Program-made: the position numbers and the translations under genes
The notes under the pieces: generated by a model
The model's database searches: none
Told to the model about the DNA's origin: nothing
Seen by the model: the letters and a program-made list of their open reading frames with translations, nothing else
Part shown: one piece after another, positions 1 to 5,434 of the stretch
Layout of the letters: every line of letters begins with the position of its first letter
How positions within the stretch are numbered: the stretch's first letter is position 1
Source: Sinorhizobium sp.
GTDB taxonomy: Bacteria; Pseudomonadota; Alphaproteobacteria; Rhizobiales; Rhizobiaceae
DNA: 7,394 bases
Reading direction: 5' to 3'
Assembly (NCBI GenBank): GCA_031178305.1
Contig: JAPSJG010000184.1
Location: 1 to 7,394, forward strand

Positions 1-205
1 CATTGTTCATCTCGTAGATTTCCTCGTCGGACTCGACGATCAGGTCGTTGTCGATGCCGATCTCGCCGAATTCGTTGACGATGACCGCATAGCGGCGCCC
101 ATGGTTCTCGCTGAGGATGCGGTTGAGTAGCGTCGTCTTGCCGGCGCCGAGATAGCCGGTGAGCACGGTGACGGGGATCGGCTTCTGCGTCGATGTTTCG
201 GTCAT
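1..205 (-). CDS. CobW/COG0523-type P-loop GTPase, N-terminal 68 residues (gene runs off left edge)
   Basis: Reading the minus strand from the ATG at 205 gives 68 codons still open at the window edge. Residues 10-25 form the first beta strand and a Walker A loop (GYLGAGKTT, residues 17-25, with Lys23 and Thr24 as phosphate- and magnesium-binding residues). Residues 43-52 (VNEFGEIGID) are the conserved block that follows in COG0523 proteins. The frame ends at Asn-Asn plus a G, consistent with the family's usual Asn-Gly-Cys-Ile-Cys segment coming next outside the window. The family comprises cytosolic GTPases that deliver or handle metals (zinc, cobalt for cobalamin, nitrile hydratase activation); which metal this one serves cannot be told from the N-terminus. 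A GAGG sits five bases before the ATG. The family assignment is firm, the specific role unknown. Confidence 0.9.
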   Translation of the reverse strand, partial: MTETSTQKPIPVTVLTGYLGAGKTTLLNRILSENHGRRYAVIVNEFGEIGIDNDLIVESDEEIYEMNN

Positions 206-256
206 GGGAGCCTCGAGGATTGGCGATGCGCCACAGGCATCTTAATGTTGGCGTCT

Positions 257-285
257 CATATAGGAGATGACGGGGCGAAGCGCAA
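257..285 (-). promoter_or_regulatory. Candidate sigma70-type promoter for the COG0523 GTPase gene
   Basis: On the minus strand TTGCGC (285-280) is followed after exactly 17 bases by TATATG (262-257), about 50 bases before the GTPase start codon. The spacing is ideal and both boxes resemble alphaproteobacterial housekeeping promoters. I looked for a Zur-type palindrome, since some COG0523 genes are zinc-regulated, and saw no convincing one. This is pattern-based only. Confidence 0.45.
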
Positions 286-317
286 ATGCGCCGGCTGCGC
301 TTCCGCCGGTTCGGATC

Positions 318-426
318 AGCGCGGGATGGGGAAAAGTATGCGCGGTTTTCCGCCCGCATCTCGCGCTAGATTCTTAGAATCGAATCCCGCTTATGATTTT
401 TGGTCGATCCGACTCTAGAGTCATCG
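318..426. repeat. Palindromic intergenic element resembling a rhizobial mosaic (RIME-type) repeat
   Basis: This non-coding stretch lies between the creatininase-family stop (431) and the GTPase promoter. It contains a strong hairpin: AGCGCGGGATG (318-328) pairs with CATCTCGCGCT (357-367) with one G-T wobble, and inside it GGAAAA (330-335) pairs with TTTTCC (346-351). Next is the near-perfect palindrome GATTCT-T-AGAATC (369-381). Then comes GACTCTAGAGTC (411-422), a perfect 12-base palindrome extended by CGAT (405-408) and ATCG (423-426). This chain of separate palindromes, and the wording of the sequence, resembles the short mosaic intergenic elements scattered in Rhizobium and Sinorhizobium genomes; that resemblance is from memory. 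There is no T-run placed as in an intrinsic terminator for the minus-strand gene that ends here. Confidence 0.5.
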
Positions 427-430
427 TGAT

Positions 431-1222
431 TTAGGTGAAATCGCCTAGGTCGAAGGCCTCCACGTCTTTGAGCAACTCGATGAGGCCCGTTACCGCATGA
501 GCGAGCAGGGCCTCGCCGCGTTCGGCGGTGGCGGCGGCGGCGTTACCGACGACACCTTCCGGATTGATATCCGACATCTTCCAGCCGAAGGCATGCGGAC
601 CATAGGCGCGCAGATGCTTGAAGCGGCGGGCAAATTCGCTCTGTCGGGAGGGGAAACGCCGCGCCTTTGCCATGTTCACCCTCTCCGGGCAAAGGGCGAG
701 CATCACCGAGGTCTCGATGTCGCCGCCATGGATGTCGATCGCCTTGTCCTCTCCCTCCATCCAGCCATCCGGTTGGCCGAAGCGGGTCCAGCTCGTCGCG
801 ACGGCAAGCATGCCGAAGCGCACGCGCGCTTCCGTCGCGACGATCGTCATCAACGGAGAGTTGCCGCCATGGGCGTTCAGCATCACCAGTTTGCGAATGC
901 CGAGCCGATAGAGATCTTCGGCGATGCCGAGCCAGCGCGCGATCGCTTCGTCATAGGCCAGAGTGCGGGTGCCTGGGACTTCCATATGTTCGATCGAGTA
1001 GCCGACCGGCTCGACCGGCAGGAAGGTCGCGGGCAGATCCTCGGGAAGCGCCGCAATGACGCGCTCGACGATGCCTTCGGCGATCAGCCGATCAGTTTCG
1101 AAGGGCAGATGCGGCCCGTGCTGCTCATGTGCGCCGAGCGGCAGGACAGCGATCCAGTCCCGCCGCGAAGAGGATGCCATGTCGGCGGTATTGTCCTCCC
1201 AGCGGGGCTTCGGCATCGGCAT
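431..1222 (-). CDS. Creatininase-family metal-dependent amidohydrolase
   Basis: A 263-residue protein of the creatininase/MftE superfamily, cytosolic, expected to hydrolyse a small amide or lactam. With numbering from the ATG at 1222, the metal-binding loop is GAHEQHGPHLPFETD (residues 30-44; Glu33, His35, Asp44). It is followed by NAHGGN (116-121, His118) and HGGDIETS (165-172, Glu170), all at family-typical spacing, and the length fits the family. Bacterial creatininase itself, from family knowledge, has a glutamate two residues after the second histidine; here that position is Gly120, so creatinine is probably not the substrate. The frame is open back to an ATG at 1276, but that codon has no ribosome-binding site and would lie at or upstream of the likely transcript start. 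The ATG at 1222 has GGAGG 11 bases upstream, and the ATG at 1216 has AAGGG eight bases upstream; either is possible. It is divergent from a MarR-type regulator gene that may control it. Confidence 0.88.
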   Translation of the reverse strand: MPMPKPRWEDNTADMASSSRRDWIAVLPLGAHEQHGPHLPFETDRLIAEGIVERVIAALPEDLPATFLPVEPVGYSIEHMEVPGTRTLAYDEAIARWLGIAEDLYRLGIRKLVMLNAHGGNSPLMTIVATEARVRFGMLAVATSWTRFGQPDGWMEGEDKAIDIHGGDIETSVMLALCPERVNMAKARRFPSRQSEFARRFKHLRAYGPHAFGWKMSDINPEGVVGNAAAATAERGEALLAHAVTGLIELLKDVEAFDLGDFT

Positions 1223-1261
1223 TTCCCTTCGGACCTCCGCGTCGGTTGTCGTAAAATTGTT

Positions 1262-1289
1262 ATTTGAGTCATACACTTCGTAATCGCAA
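1262..1289 (-). promoter_or_regulatory. Candidate promoter for the creatininase-family gene
   Basis: On the minus strand TTGCGA (1289-1284) is followed after 16 bases by TCAAAT (1267-1262), which would start transcription near 1255 and leave a leader of about 33 bases before the ATG at 1222. It lies in the AT-rich divergent gap, almost back to back with the candidate promoter of the MarR-type gene. This also argues against the more distal start at 1276. Pattern-based only. Confidence 0.35.
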
Positions 1290-1305
1290 GCACTATTGTT
1301 ATAAA
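1277..1305 (+). promoter_or_regulatory. Candidate promoter for the MarR-type regulator gene
   Basis: TATAAA (1300-1305) is a good -10 box in otherwise GC-rich DNA; the best-placed -35, TTCGTA (1277-1282), is poor. ATTGTTAT occurs twice in the gap (1256-1263 and 1295-1302), the second copy overlapping this -10, and AAATTGT also occurs twice (1254-1260 and 1303-1309). These repeats could be regulator contacts, but I find no clean inverted repeat of the kind MarR dimers usually bind. Confidence 0.3.
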
Positions 1306-1332
1306 TTGTGCAAGGGATTCGGCGGAGGTTCC

Positions 1333-1836
1333 ATGGGTAAGAAGAGCAAAGCCGAAAAGAAGGCCAAAAACGGCAAGAAGAAGGAGGAATTCACCGCCGA
1401 ACCGCACGAGCAGGAGCTCGCTTCACTGCTCGTCCAGGCTGCACGCTCCATGCGCACCGTCCTTTCTCGTAATCTTGTTGAGAGCGGCCTTTATGCCGGG
1501 CAGGATGGCGTGATGCTTGCTCTTGCCGAGACCGATGGCCTGACGGCCGGGGCGCTTGCCGCCAAGCTTGGCGTCAAGGCGCCAACGATGACGCGTACCA
1601 TCGGCCGCATGGAGGCGCAGGGCTTCCTCGAACGGCGACCGGACGAGGACGACGCGCGGCTGACCAAGGTCTACCTCACCGCTCCGGGGCGCGATCGGTT
1701 GCAGACGATCGCCGAGGCCGGCCAGCACTCGGAGAAACTTGCCACCCGCGGCCTAACCGAAAAGCAGGTTCGTACGCTTATGAAACTCCTGCGCGTAGTC
1801 GATAGCAACCTGCAGGCGGCGCGCGCAGCGGATTGA
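1333..1836 (+). CDS. MarR-family winged-helix transcriptional regulator with a lysine-rich N-terminal tail
   Basis: A 167-residue DNA-binding protein. Residues 1-19 are an unusual basic tail with nine lysines in the first 17 positions, ahead of a standard MarR fold. Residues 26-65 form the dimerisation helices, the helix-turn-helix runs about 70-95 with the recognition helix near 83-95 (APTMTRTIGRMEAQG), and the wing at 101-116 carries the family's Asp-x-Arg signature (D107, R109) and ends in VYLT. The C-terminal helices (about 118-165) complete the dimer interface. The start at 1333 has GGAGG at 1324-1328, four bases upstream. The frame is open to an earlier ATG at 1264, but those 23 codons cross the candidate promoter and have no ribosome-binding site. 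Such proteins usually repress a divergent neighbour and release on binding a small ligand, which makes the creatininase-family gene the obvious candidate target; ligand and target are inference. Confidence 0.92.
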   Translation: MGKKSKAEKKAKNGKKKEEFTAEPHEQELASLLVQAARSMRTVLSRNLVESGLYAGQDGVMLALAETDGLTAGALAAKLGVKAPTMTRTIGRMEAQGFLERRPDEDDARLTKVYLTAPGRDRLQTIAEAGQHSEKLATRGLTEKQVRTLMKLLRVVDSNLQAARAAD

Positions 1837-1861
1837 GTGCGCACTTGTCGATTGCAGCGAT

Positions 1862-1891
1862 GATTTAAACAGTTTAAAGAAGGTTTAAATC
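1862..1891. promoter_or_regulatory. Likely operator of the LacI-type regulator: nested TTTAAA palindromes
   Basis: Three TTTAAA words lie in 30 bases. The first two form a perfect 15-base palindrome, TTTAAACAGTTTAAA (1864-1878, central A). The outer pair forms a perfect nine-base inverted repeat, GATTTAAAC (1862-1870) with GTTTAAATC (1883-1891). The site is 48 bases before the GTG start of the LacI-type gene and is the only strongly AT-rich patch nearby. A weak promoter, TTGCAG (1852-1857) with TTAAAG (1874-1879) at 16-base spacing, would be covered by it. Autoregulation is the natural reading. The odd-length centre lacks the central CG that many LacI-family operators have. Confidence 0.55.
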
Positions 1892-1938
1892 GGGGGGCGC
1901 AAGGCGCTGCGAAGAGCATCAACGGCACGGGGGGTATT

Positions 1939-2961
1939 GTGGCGCAAAAGGTCAAGCTTTCGACAATCGCGGAAACACTCGGCCTTTCGACGGCGACGGT
2001 ATCCCTGGCATTGCGGGACAGCCCGCTGGTGGCGACGGTCACCCGCGAGAAAATCAAGGAGCAGGCGCGGGCTCTCGGCTATATCTACAACCGCCGGGCG
2101 GCAAGTCTCAGGACGTCCCGCTCCGGCATCGTCGGTGTCGTCGTACACGACATTATGAACCCGTTCTACGGCGAGATCCTGAAGGCGATCGAGGCGGAAC
2201 TCGATCGCGACAAGCAGACCTTCATCCTTTCCAATCATTACGATTCCGTCGAGAAGCAGCGCGATTTCATCGAGACGCTGCTGCAGCTCGGCGGCGACGG
2301 CGTCATCATGTCGCCGGCGATCGGCACACCGCCAGAAGACATCCAGCTCGCCGAGGACAACGGCATGCCGGCGATCCTGATCGCGCGCTCGATCGAAGGG
2401 CTGGATGTGCCCATCTTCCGTGGTGACGACGCCTATGGCATCGCCCTTGCGACAAACCACTTGATCGGCCTCGGCCATCGCTGCATCGCCATGGTCGGCG
2501 GTACCGACCAGACCTCGACCGGACGCGACCGTTACCAGGGCTATGTCAACGCGCTGCGCAAGGCAAATATCGAGGTCGACCCGGACCTGCGCATCCCCGG
2601 GCCACGTTCCAAGCAGGGAGGCTTCGAAGCCGCGGTTCACCTTCTTTCGCTGCCGCAAAAGCCGACGGCCGTCGTCTGCTGGAACGATCTCGTGGCGATC
2701 GGTATGATGAACGGCATCGCTCGTGCCGGCCTCGTGCCCGGCGTCGATATTTCAGTGACCGGTTACGACGATCTCGAGGAGGCGTCGATTGCCACGCCGG
2801 CGCTGACGACCGTATGGAACGGTCAGGCCGAAGTCGGCCGCAGCGCCGCGCGCGCTCTTTTGGATAAGCTCTCCGGCAGCCATGAGCCGGACGGAATCCA
2901 CCTGATAAAGCCGGAAATGCGCATCCGCCAGTCGACCGGTCCTCTCCGCGTCATCGCTTGA
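1939..2961 (+). CDS. LacI-family transcriptional regulator
   Basis: A 340-residue sugar- or metabolite-responsive repressor of full family length. Residues 6-26 form the LacI helix-turn-helix (VKLSTIAETLGLSTATVSLAL), and residues 51-61 form the hinge helix with the conserved Leu57 (AASLRTSRS) that wedges into the operator. From residue 63 (GIVGVVVHDIMNPFYGEI) to about 330 there is a periplasmic-binding-protein-like ligand domain, with the usual landmarks RGDD (161-164), a GG-(x)n-R segment at 187-198, CWND (247-250, Asn249/Asp250) and VTGYDD (273-278). The start is GTG, preceded by a run of six G (1929-1934) at a four-base spacing; no ATG lies close by. A strong palindrome at 1862-1891 is probably its operator. 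The 2-hydroxyacid dehydrogenase gene starts 64 bases downstream on the same strand without an evident terminator, so it is the likely regulated partner. The effector cannot be read from sequence. Confidence 0.93.
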   Translation: MAQKVKLSTIAETLGLSTATVSLALRDSPLVATVTREKIKEQARALGYIYNRRAASLRTSRSGIVGVVVHDIMNPFYGEILKAIEAELDRDKQTFILSNHYDSVEKQRDFIETLLQLGGDGVIMSPAIGTPPEDIQLAEDNGMPAILIARSIEGLDVPIFRGDDAYGIALATNHLIGLGHRCIAMVGGTDQTSTGRDRYQGYVNALRKANIEVDPDLRIPGPRSKQGGFEAAVHLLSLPQKPTAVVCWNDLVAIGMMNGIARAGLVPGVDISVTGYDDLEEASIATPALTTVWNGQAEVGRSAARALLDKLSGSHEPDGIHLIKPEMRIRQSTGPLRVIA

Positions 2962-3025
2962 TCCTTGCCGGTCGGCTGGAGCAGGATGCGGTGCAACTCG
3001 CACCTTTCTTCGCAAAGGAACTTAG

Positions 3026-3988
3026 ATGAGCCGTCCCCGAATTCTCGTTCCCGGCAAGGTCAATTCGCGCATTCTCGAACGGCTGCCGGAAATGTTCGAG
3101 ACGGTTCGCATCGACCGTGCCGATCCGTCTCTGGTGACGGCGGAGATGGCGGACGTCGTCGGCATTGCCGTGTCCGGGCGGCTGCCGACCGATTTGATGG
3201 ATCGCTTCCCCAGGCTCGAGATCATCGCCAACTTCGGGGTCGGCTATGACGGTGTCGATGTCGGCCGCGCTGCCGCGCGGGGGATCGTCGTCACCAACAC
3301 GCCGGACGTGCTAAACGAGGAAGTCGCCGACACGGCGATCGGCCTGCTGATCAATACGGTGCGTCTCCTGCCTCAGGCGGAACAGTGGTTGCGGCAAGGC
3401 CGCTGGGCGCGCGAAGGCGCCTTTCCACTTTCGCCCTTGTCGCTTCGGGGACGAAAGGTCGGCCTTTACGGCCTCGGCAGAATAGGTCTCTCGATCGCCC
3501 GCCGGATCGAGGCCTTCGGCCTGCCGATCGCCTATCACACGCGCACCCGGCGCGAAGATCTCGCCTTTCCCTATTACCCGAGCCTGGCAAGCCTAGCCGA
3601 GGCCGTCGATACGCTGATCGTGATCGTACCGGGAACGCCGAGCACGGCGAAGGCCGTCAATGCGGAGGTTCTCTCCGCGCTCGGTCCCAATGGCGTGGTA
3701 ATCAATGTCGGCCGCGGCTCGACGGTCGACGAGGCCGCACTCGTCGCGGCGCTTCAGAACGGCACGATCGCCGGCGCCGGACTCGACGTCTTCGAGAATG
3801 AGCCACATGTGCCGGAGGCGCTCATCTCGCTCCCGAACGTCTCGCTGCTGCCGCACGTGGCTTCGGCCTCGGTGGTCACCCGCGGCGCCATGGCGGATCT
3901 GGTCGTCGACAATCTCAAGGCCTGGTTCACGCATGGGAGGGCCCTGACGCCCGTCGCCGAGACCCCGTTCGAGCGCAATATGCGATAA
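3026..3988 (+). CDS. D-2-hydroxyacid dehydrogenase (glyoxylate/hydroxypyruvate reductase-like)
   Basis: A 320-residue cytosolic NAD(P)-dependent oxidoreductase of the D-isomer-specific 2-hydroxyacid dehydrogenase family, interconverting a 2-keto acid and its D-2-hydroxy acid. The split catalytic domain covers about 1-95 and 290-320, and the Rossmann domain about 96-289. The dinucleotide loop is GLGRIG (149-154). The catalytic triad is intact: Arg230 in NVGRGS, Glu259 in LDVFENEP and His277 in LLPHVAS. After the second Rossmann strand the sequence reads YHTRTRRED; the basic cluster Arg173/175/176 in place of an acidic residue suggests NADP(H) rather than NAD(H), by analogy with hydroxypyruvate/glyoxylate reductases. 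The ATG is preceded by AAGGA at 3015-3019, six bases away. It follows a LacI-type regulator gene, probably in one transcript, and its stop touches the stop of the convergent gene. The exact substrate (glyoxylate, hydroxypyruvate, a sugar-derived or aromatic keto acid) is open. Confidence 0.92.
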   Translation: MSRPRILVPGKVNSRILERLPEMFETVRIDRADPSLVTAEMADVVGIAVSGRLPTDLMDRFPRLEIIANFGVGYDGVDVGRAAARGIVVTNTPDVLNEEVADTAIGLLINTVRLLPQAEQWLRQGRWAREGAFPLSPLSLRGRKVGLYGLGRIGLSIARRIEAFGLPIAYHTRTRREDLAFPYYPSLASLAEAVDTLIVIVPGTPSTAKAVNAEVLSALGPNGVVINVGRGSTVDEAALVAALQNGTIAGAGLDVFENEPHVPEALISLPNVSLLPHVASASVVTRGAMADLVVDNLKAWFTHGRALTPVAETPFERNMR

Positions 3989-4744
3989 TTATTTGAGCTT
4001 GCTCTCCCGGTAAGCGCGAACCGCGTCGCCGAAAGCCTTGAACAAGGCGGCCGATGGGGCGTCGGTCCTGACCCAATATTCCGGGTGCCATTGGACGCCG
4101 ACGGCAAAGGCCTTGGCGCCGATGACAGATACGGCTTCGATCATGCCGTCCTCGGCCACGGCCTCGACTGACAGTCGCGGCGCGGTGGCGGCAATCGCCT
4201 GGCGGTGCAGCGAGTTCACCCGGAGTCGACCGGCGCCGAGGACGGGAGCGAGGCAGCTTTCCTCCTTCACGATCACGTCCTGGCGAATGCCATAGGCGAC
4301 GTCGAGATCCGGCACGTCCGGCTTGCGGTGATCCCAAATCCCCGGCTGTTCCTGGATCTCGGTCGCGAGCGTGCCGCCAAGCGCCACATTCAACTCCTGA
4401 ATGCCGCGGCAGATGGCGAAAAGCGGAATGCCGCGGTCGAGCGCACGGCGGATGAGCGGCAGGCTGGTCGCGTCGCGGCCCGGATCGAAGGGGCCGTCCG
4501 TCTCTCTCGCCTCCTTGCCGTAGAGCGACGGATGAACGTTGGAGCGGGCGCCGCTCGCGAGCACTCCGTCGACACGGTCGAGGATCTCATCGATGTCATT
4601 ACCGGATTCCAGCGCCGGAACGAGGAAGGGCATGACGCCCGCTCCCTCGACGGCCGCGCGCACATATTGGTGGGCGACCACATGCCAGACATTGCCGTCG
4701 AATTCGCGAAAATCGCATGGGATGGCAACGACAGGTTTCGACAT
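3989..4744 (-). CDS. Class I glutamine amidotransferase-like hydrolase, gamma-glutamyl-GABA hydrolase (PuuD) family
   Basis: A 251-residue member of peptidase family C26. The family's best-known member, PuuD, cleaves gamma-glutamyl-GABA to glutamate and GABA in putrescine breakdown. With numbering from the ATG at 4744, the nucleophile elbow is FAICRGIQELN with Cys112. The oxyanion segment is ASGARSNVHP (residues 64-73). A conserved NSLHRQAI (177-184) precedes the second catalytic motif GVQWHPE, with His220 and Glu222. Cysteine, histidine and glutamate are all present, so the enzyme should be active; the length matches PuuD. Two ATG codons are adjacent; the one at 4744 is chosen because GGAGG (complement of 4751-4755) lies six bases upstream, against three for 4747. 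No other putrescine genes are in the window, and its only neighbour is the convergent dehydrogenase gene, so the polyamine role is an inference and another gamma-glutamyl substrate is possible. Confidence 0.9.
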   Translation of the reverse strand: MSKPVVAIPCDFREFDGNVWHVVAHQYVRAAVEGAGVMPFLVPALESGNDIDEILDRVDGVLASGARSNVHPSLYGKEARETDGPFDPGRDATSLPLIRRALDRGIPLFAICRGIQELNVALGGTLATEIQEQPGIWDHRKPDVPDLDVAYGIRQDVIVKEESCLAPVLGAGRLRVNSLHRQAIAATAPRLSVEAVAEDGMIEAVSVIGAKAFAVGVQWHPEYWVRTDAPSAALFKAFGDAVRAYRESKLK

Positions 4745-4871
4745 CATCAGCCTCCATTGATCATTTGGACAAAGCCTTGGCGCCAGATATTGAATGTTGT
4801 CAACTACGGAGATCGATGGTGTCCGACCGCCATGCTACCGATTATGCCGCAGTCGCCTCGGCGGGTTTTCG

Positions 4872-4900
4872 TTGCGAACGCCTCAAGCATTGTGTATGCG
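4872..4900 (+). promoter_or_regulatory. Tentative promoter for the cytochrome oxidase subunit IV gene
   Basis: TTGCGA (4872-4877), 17 bases, then TATGCG (4895-4900), predicting transcription from about 4907 and a leader of roughly 90 bases. The -35 is good for an alphaproteobacterium, the -10 weak. The rest of the 253-base divergent gap (4745-4997) shows, toward the minus-strand gene, a perfect TTGACA (complement of 4798-4803) without a matching -10. I see no gene in the gap. Confidence 0.25.
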
Positions 4901-4917
4901 GGAATTAAAGGGAACGC

Positions 4918-4932
4918 TTGCGCATTGCGCAA
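4918..4932. promoter_or_regulatory. 15-base perfect palindrome upstream of the subunit IV gene, possible operator
   Basis: TTGCGCATTGCGCAA is a perfect inverted repeat around a central T, and at the same time a tandem direct repeat of TTGCGCA. It lies 65 bases before the subunit IV start and just past the predicted transcription start, a position typical of a repressor site. It is not a FixK/FNR box, which reads TTGAT-N4-ATCAA. No binding protein is suggested by the neighbours. Confidence 0.3.
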
Positions 4933-4997
4933 AGGCGCTCCGTTCGTGGATCACGGGCCTGCCGCGAGGCGGGCGCAGCATTCTGGAGATTTGGACG

Positions 4998-5222
4998 ATG
5001 GCAGAGCATCATTCGGGACCGGTCGAAACGGGCGCTCCGATGGACTATTCCGAGCATGAGAAGACCTACAATCTCTTCCTCAACGCTACGAAGTACGGCA
5101 CACTGTTTTGCGTTGCGCTGCTGATCGCCATGGCCGCCGGCTTCTTCACGACCATGGGCTTCTTCAGCTCGCTGATCCTCTTCATCCTCCTCAACGTCGC
5201 CGGTTACTTCTTCCTGCGTTGA
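4998..5222 (+). CDS. Bacterial aa3-type cytochrome c oxidase subunit IV family protein
   Basis: A 74-residue inner-membrane protein. After a polar N-terminus (1-16) comes the family signature YSEHEKTYNLFLNATKYGT (residues 17-35), which ends at the membrane. It is followed by hydrophobic segments at about 36-56 and 57-73, ending in FFLR; these could be one long or two short helices. The signature and size match the small accessory subunit of alphaproteobacterial aa3 oxidases (Pfam Bacterial aa3 type cytochrome c oxidase subunit IV), whose function is poorly understood. The start at 4998 has GGAGA at 4985-4989, eight bases upstream. The frame is open upstream to 4794, but those codons look non-coding and hold no ribosome-binding site at a usable start. 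No other oxidase gene is nearby; the downstream neighbours are the transhydrogenase genes, 314 bases away on the same strand. Confidence 0.87.
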   Translation: MAEHHSGPVETGAPMDYSEHEKTYNLFLNATKYGTLFCVALLIAMAAGFFTTMGFFSSLILFILLNVAGYFFLR

Positions 5223-5227
5223 ATCGT

Positions 5228-5434
5228 GCCTTGCCGAAGGCGAGGGAGGTGGATGTCCCGTCTTCGCTACCGGACTGCGATCCGGTCTCCCCTCACCATG
5301 TGAGGAACATCTTTTTCGACGGCGGCAAAAACCGCCTTCGAGCGAAGAGTGCCCGTCGCTACAGCGCACCCGGTCGCTGTAACACTTTGAAAGTGCTGAC
5401 GGCTCTTGCCTGGATCGGGGGTGATCCGAAGAGC
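5228..5434. other. Hairpin-rich non-coding gap between the subunit IV gene and pntAA
   Basis: Seven perfect inverted repeats lie in 207 bases of the 314-base gap: GCCTT/AAGGC (5228-5241), ACCGGA/TCCGGT (5269-5286), CCTCAC/GTGAGG (5291-5305), GGCGG/CCGCC (5321-5336), TACAGCG/CGCTGTA (5360-5381), CACTTT-G-AAAGTG (5383-5395), and GCTCTT/AAGAGC enclosing GGATC/GATCC (5402-5434). The TACAGCG...CGCTGTAACACTTTGAA part resembles a sequence I recall from rhizobial intergenic regions. No ribosome-binding site with a credible start points to a small gene here. The stretch may be repeat debris, a structured leader of the pnt transcript, or a small RNA; the sequence alone does not decide. Confidence 0.4.
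5291..5316 (+). terminator. Possible weak intrinsic terminator after the subunit IV gene
   Basis: A perfect six-base stem CCTCAC/GTGAGG with a CAT loop (5291-5305) is followed, after a six-base gap, by TTTTT (5312-5316). The stem is short and the T-run is displaced, so termination would be partial at best. If it works, pntAA would need its own promoter in the rest of the gap, where I find no convincing one. Confidence 0.25.

Noticed and set aside
497..1267. Long plus-strand open frame opposite the creatininase-family gene.
   Set aside because: It is a GC-skew shadow: composition is arginine- and histidine-rich without recognisable domains, while the minus strand carries a complete, motif-bearing family protein.
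1223..1276. Earlier ATG (1276) as the start of the creatininase-family protein.
   Set aside because: No ribosome-binding site; it would lie upstream of the likely transcript start, and the added residues (YDSNNNFTTTDAEV) look like translated promoter DNA.
1836..1845. AGTGCGCACT palindrome at the stop of the MarR-type gene as a terminator.
   Set aside because: Only ten bases with no loop and no following T-run; likely chance in GC-rich DNA.
1885..2658. Long minus-strand open frame opposite the LacI-type gene.
   Set aside because: It lies entirely antisense to a clear LacI-family protein and has no recognisable motif.
4794..4997. 68 extra N-terminal codons for the subunit IV protein.
   Set aside because: No ribosome-binding site at the upstream ATG, no family similarity there, and a good ribosome-binding site directly before 4998.
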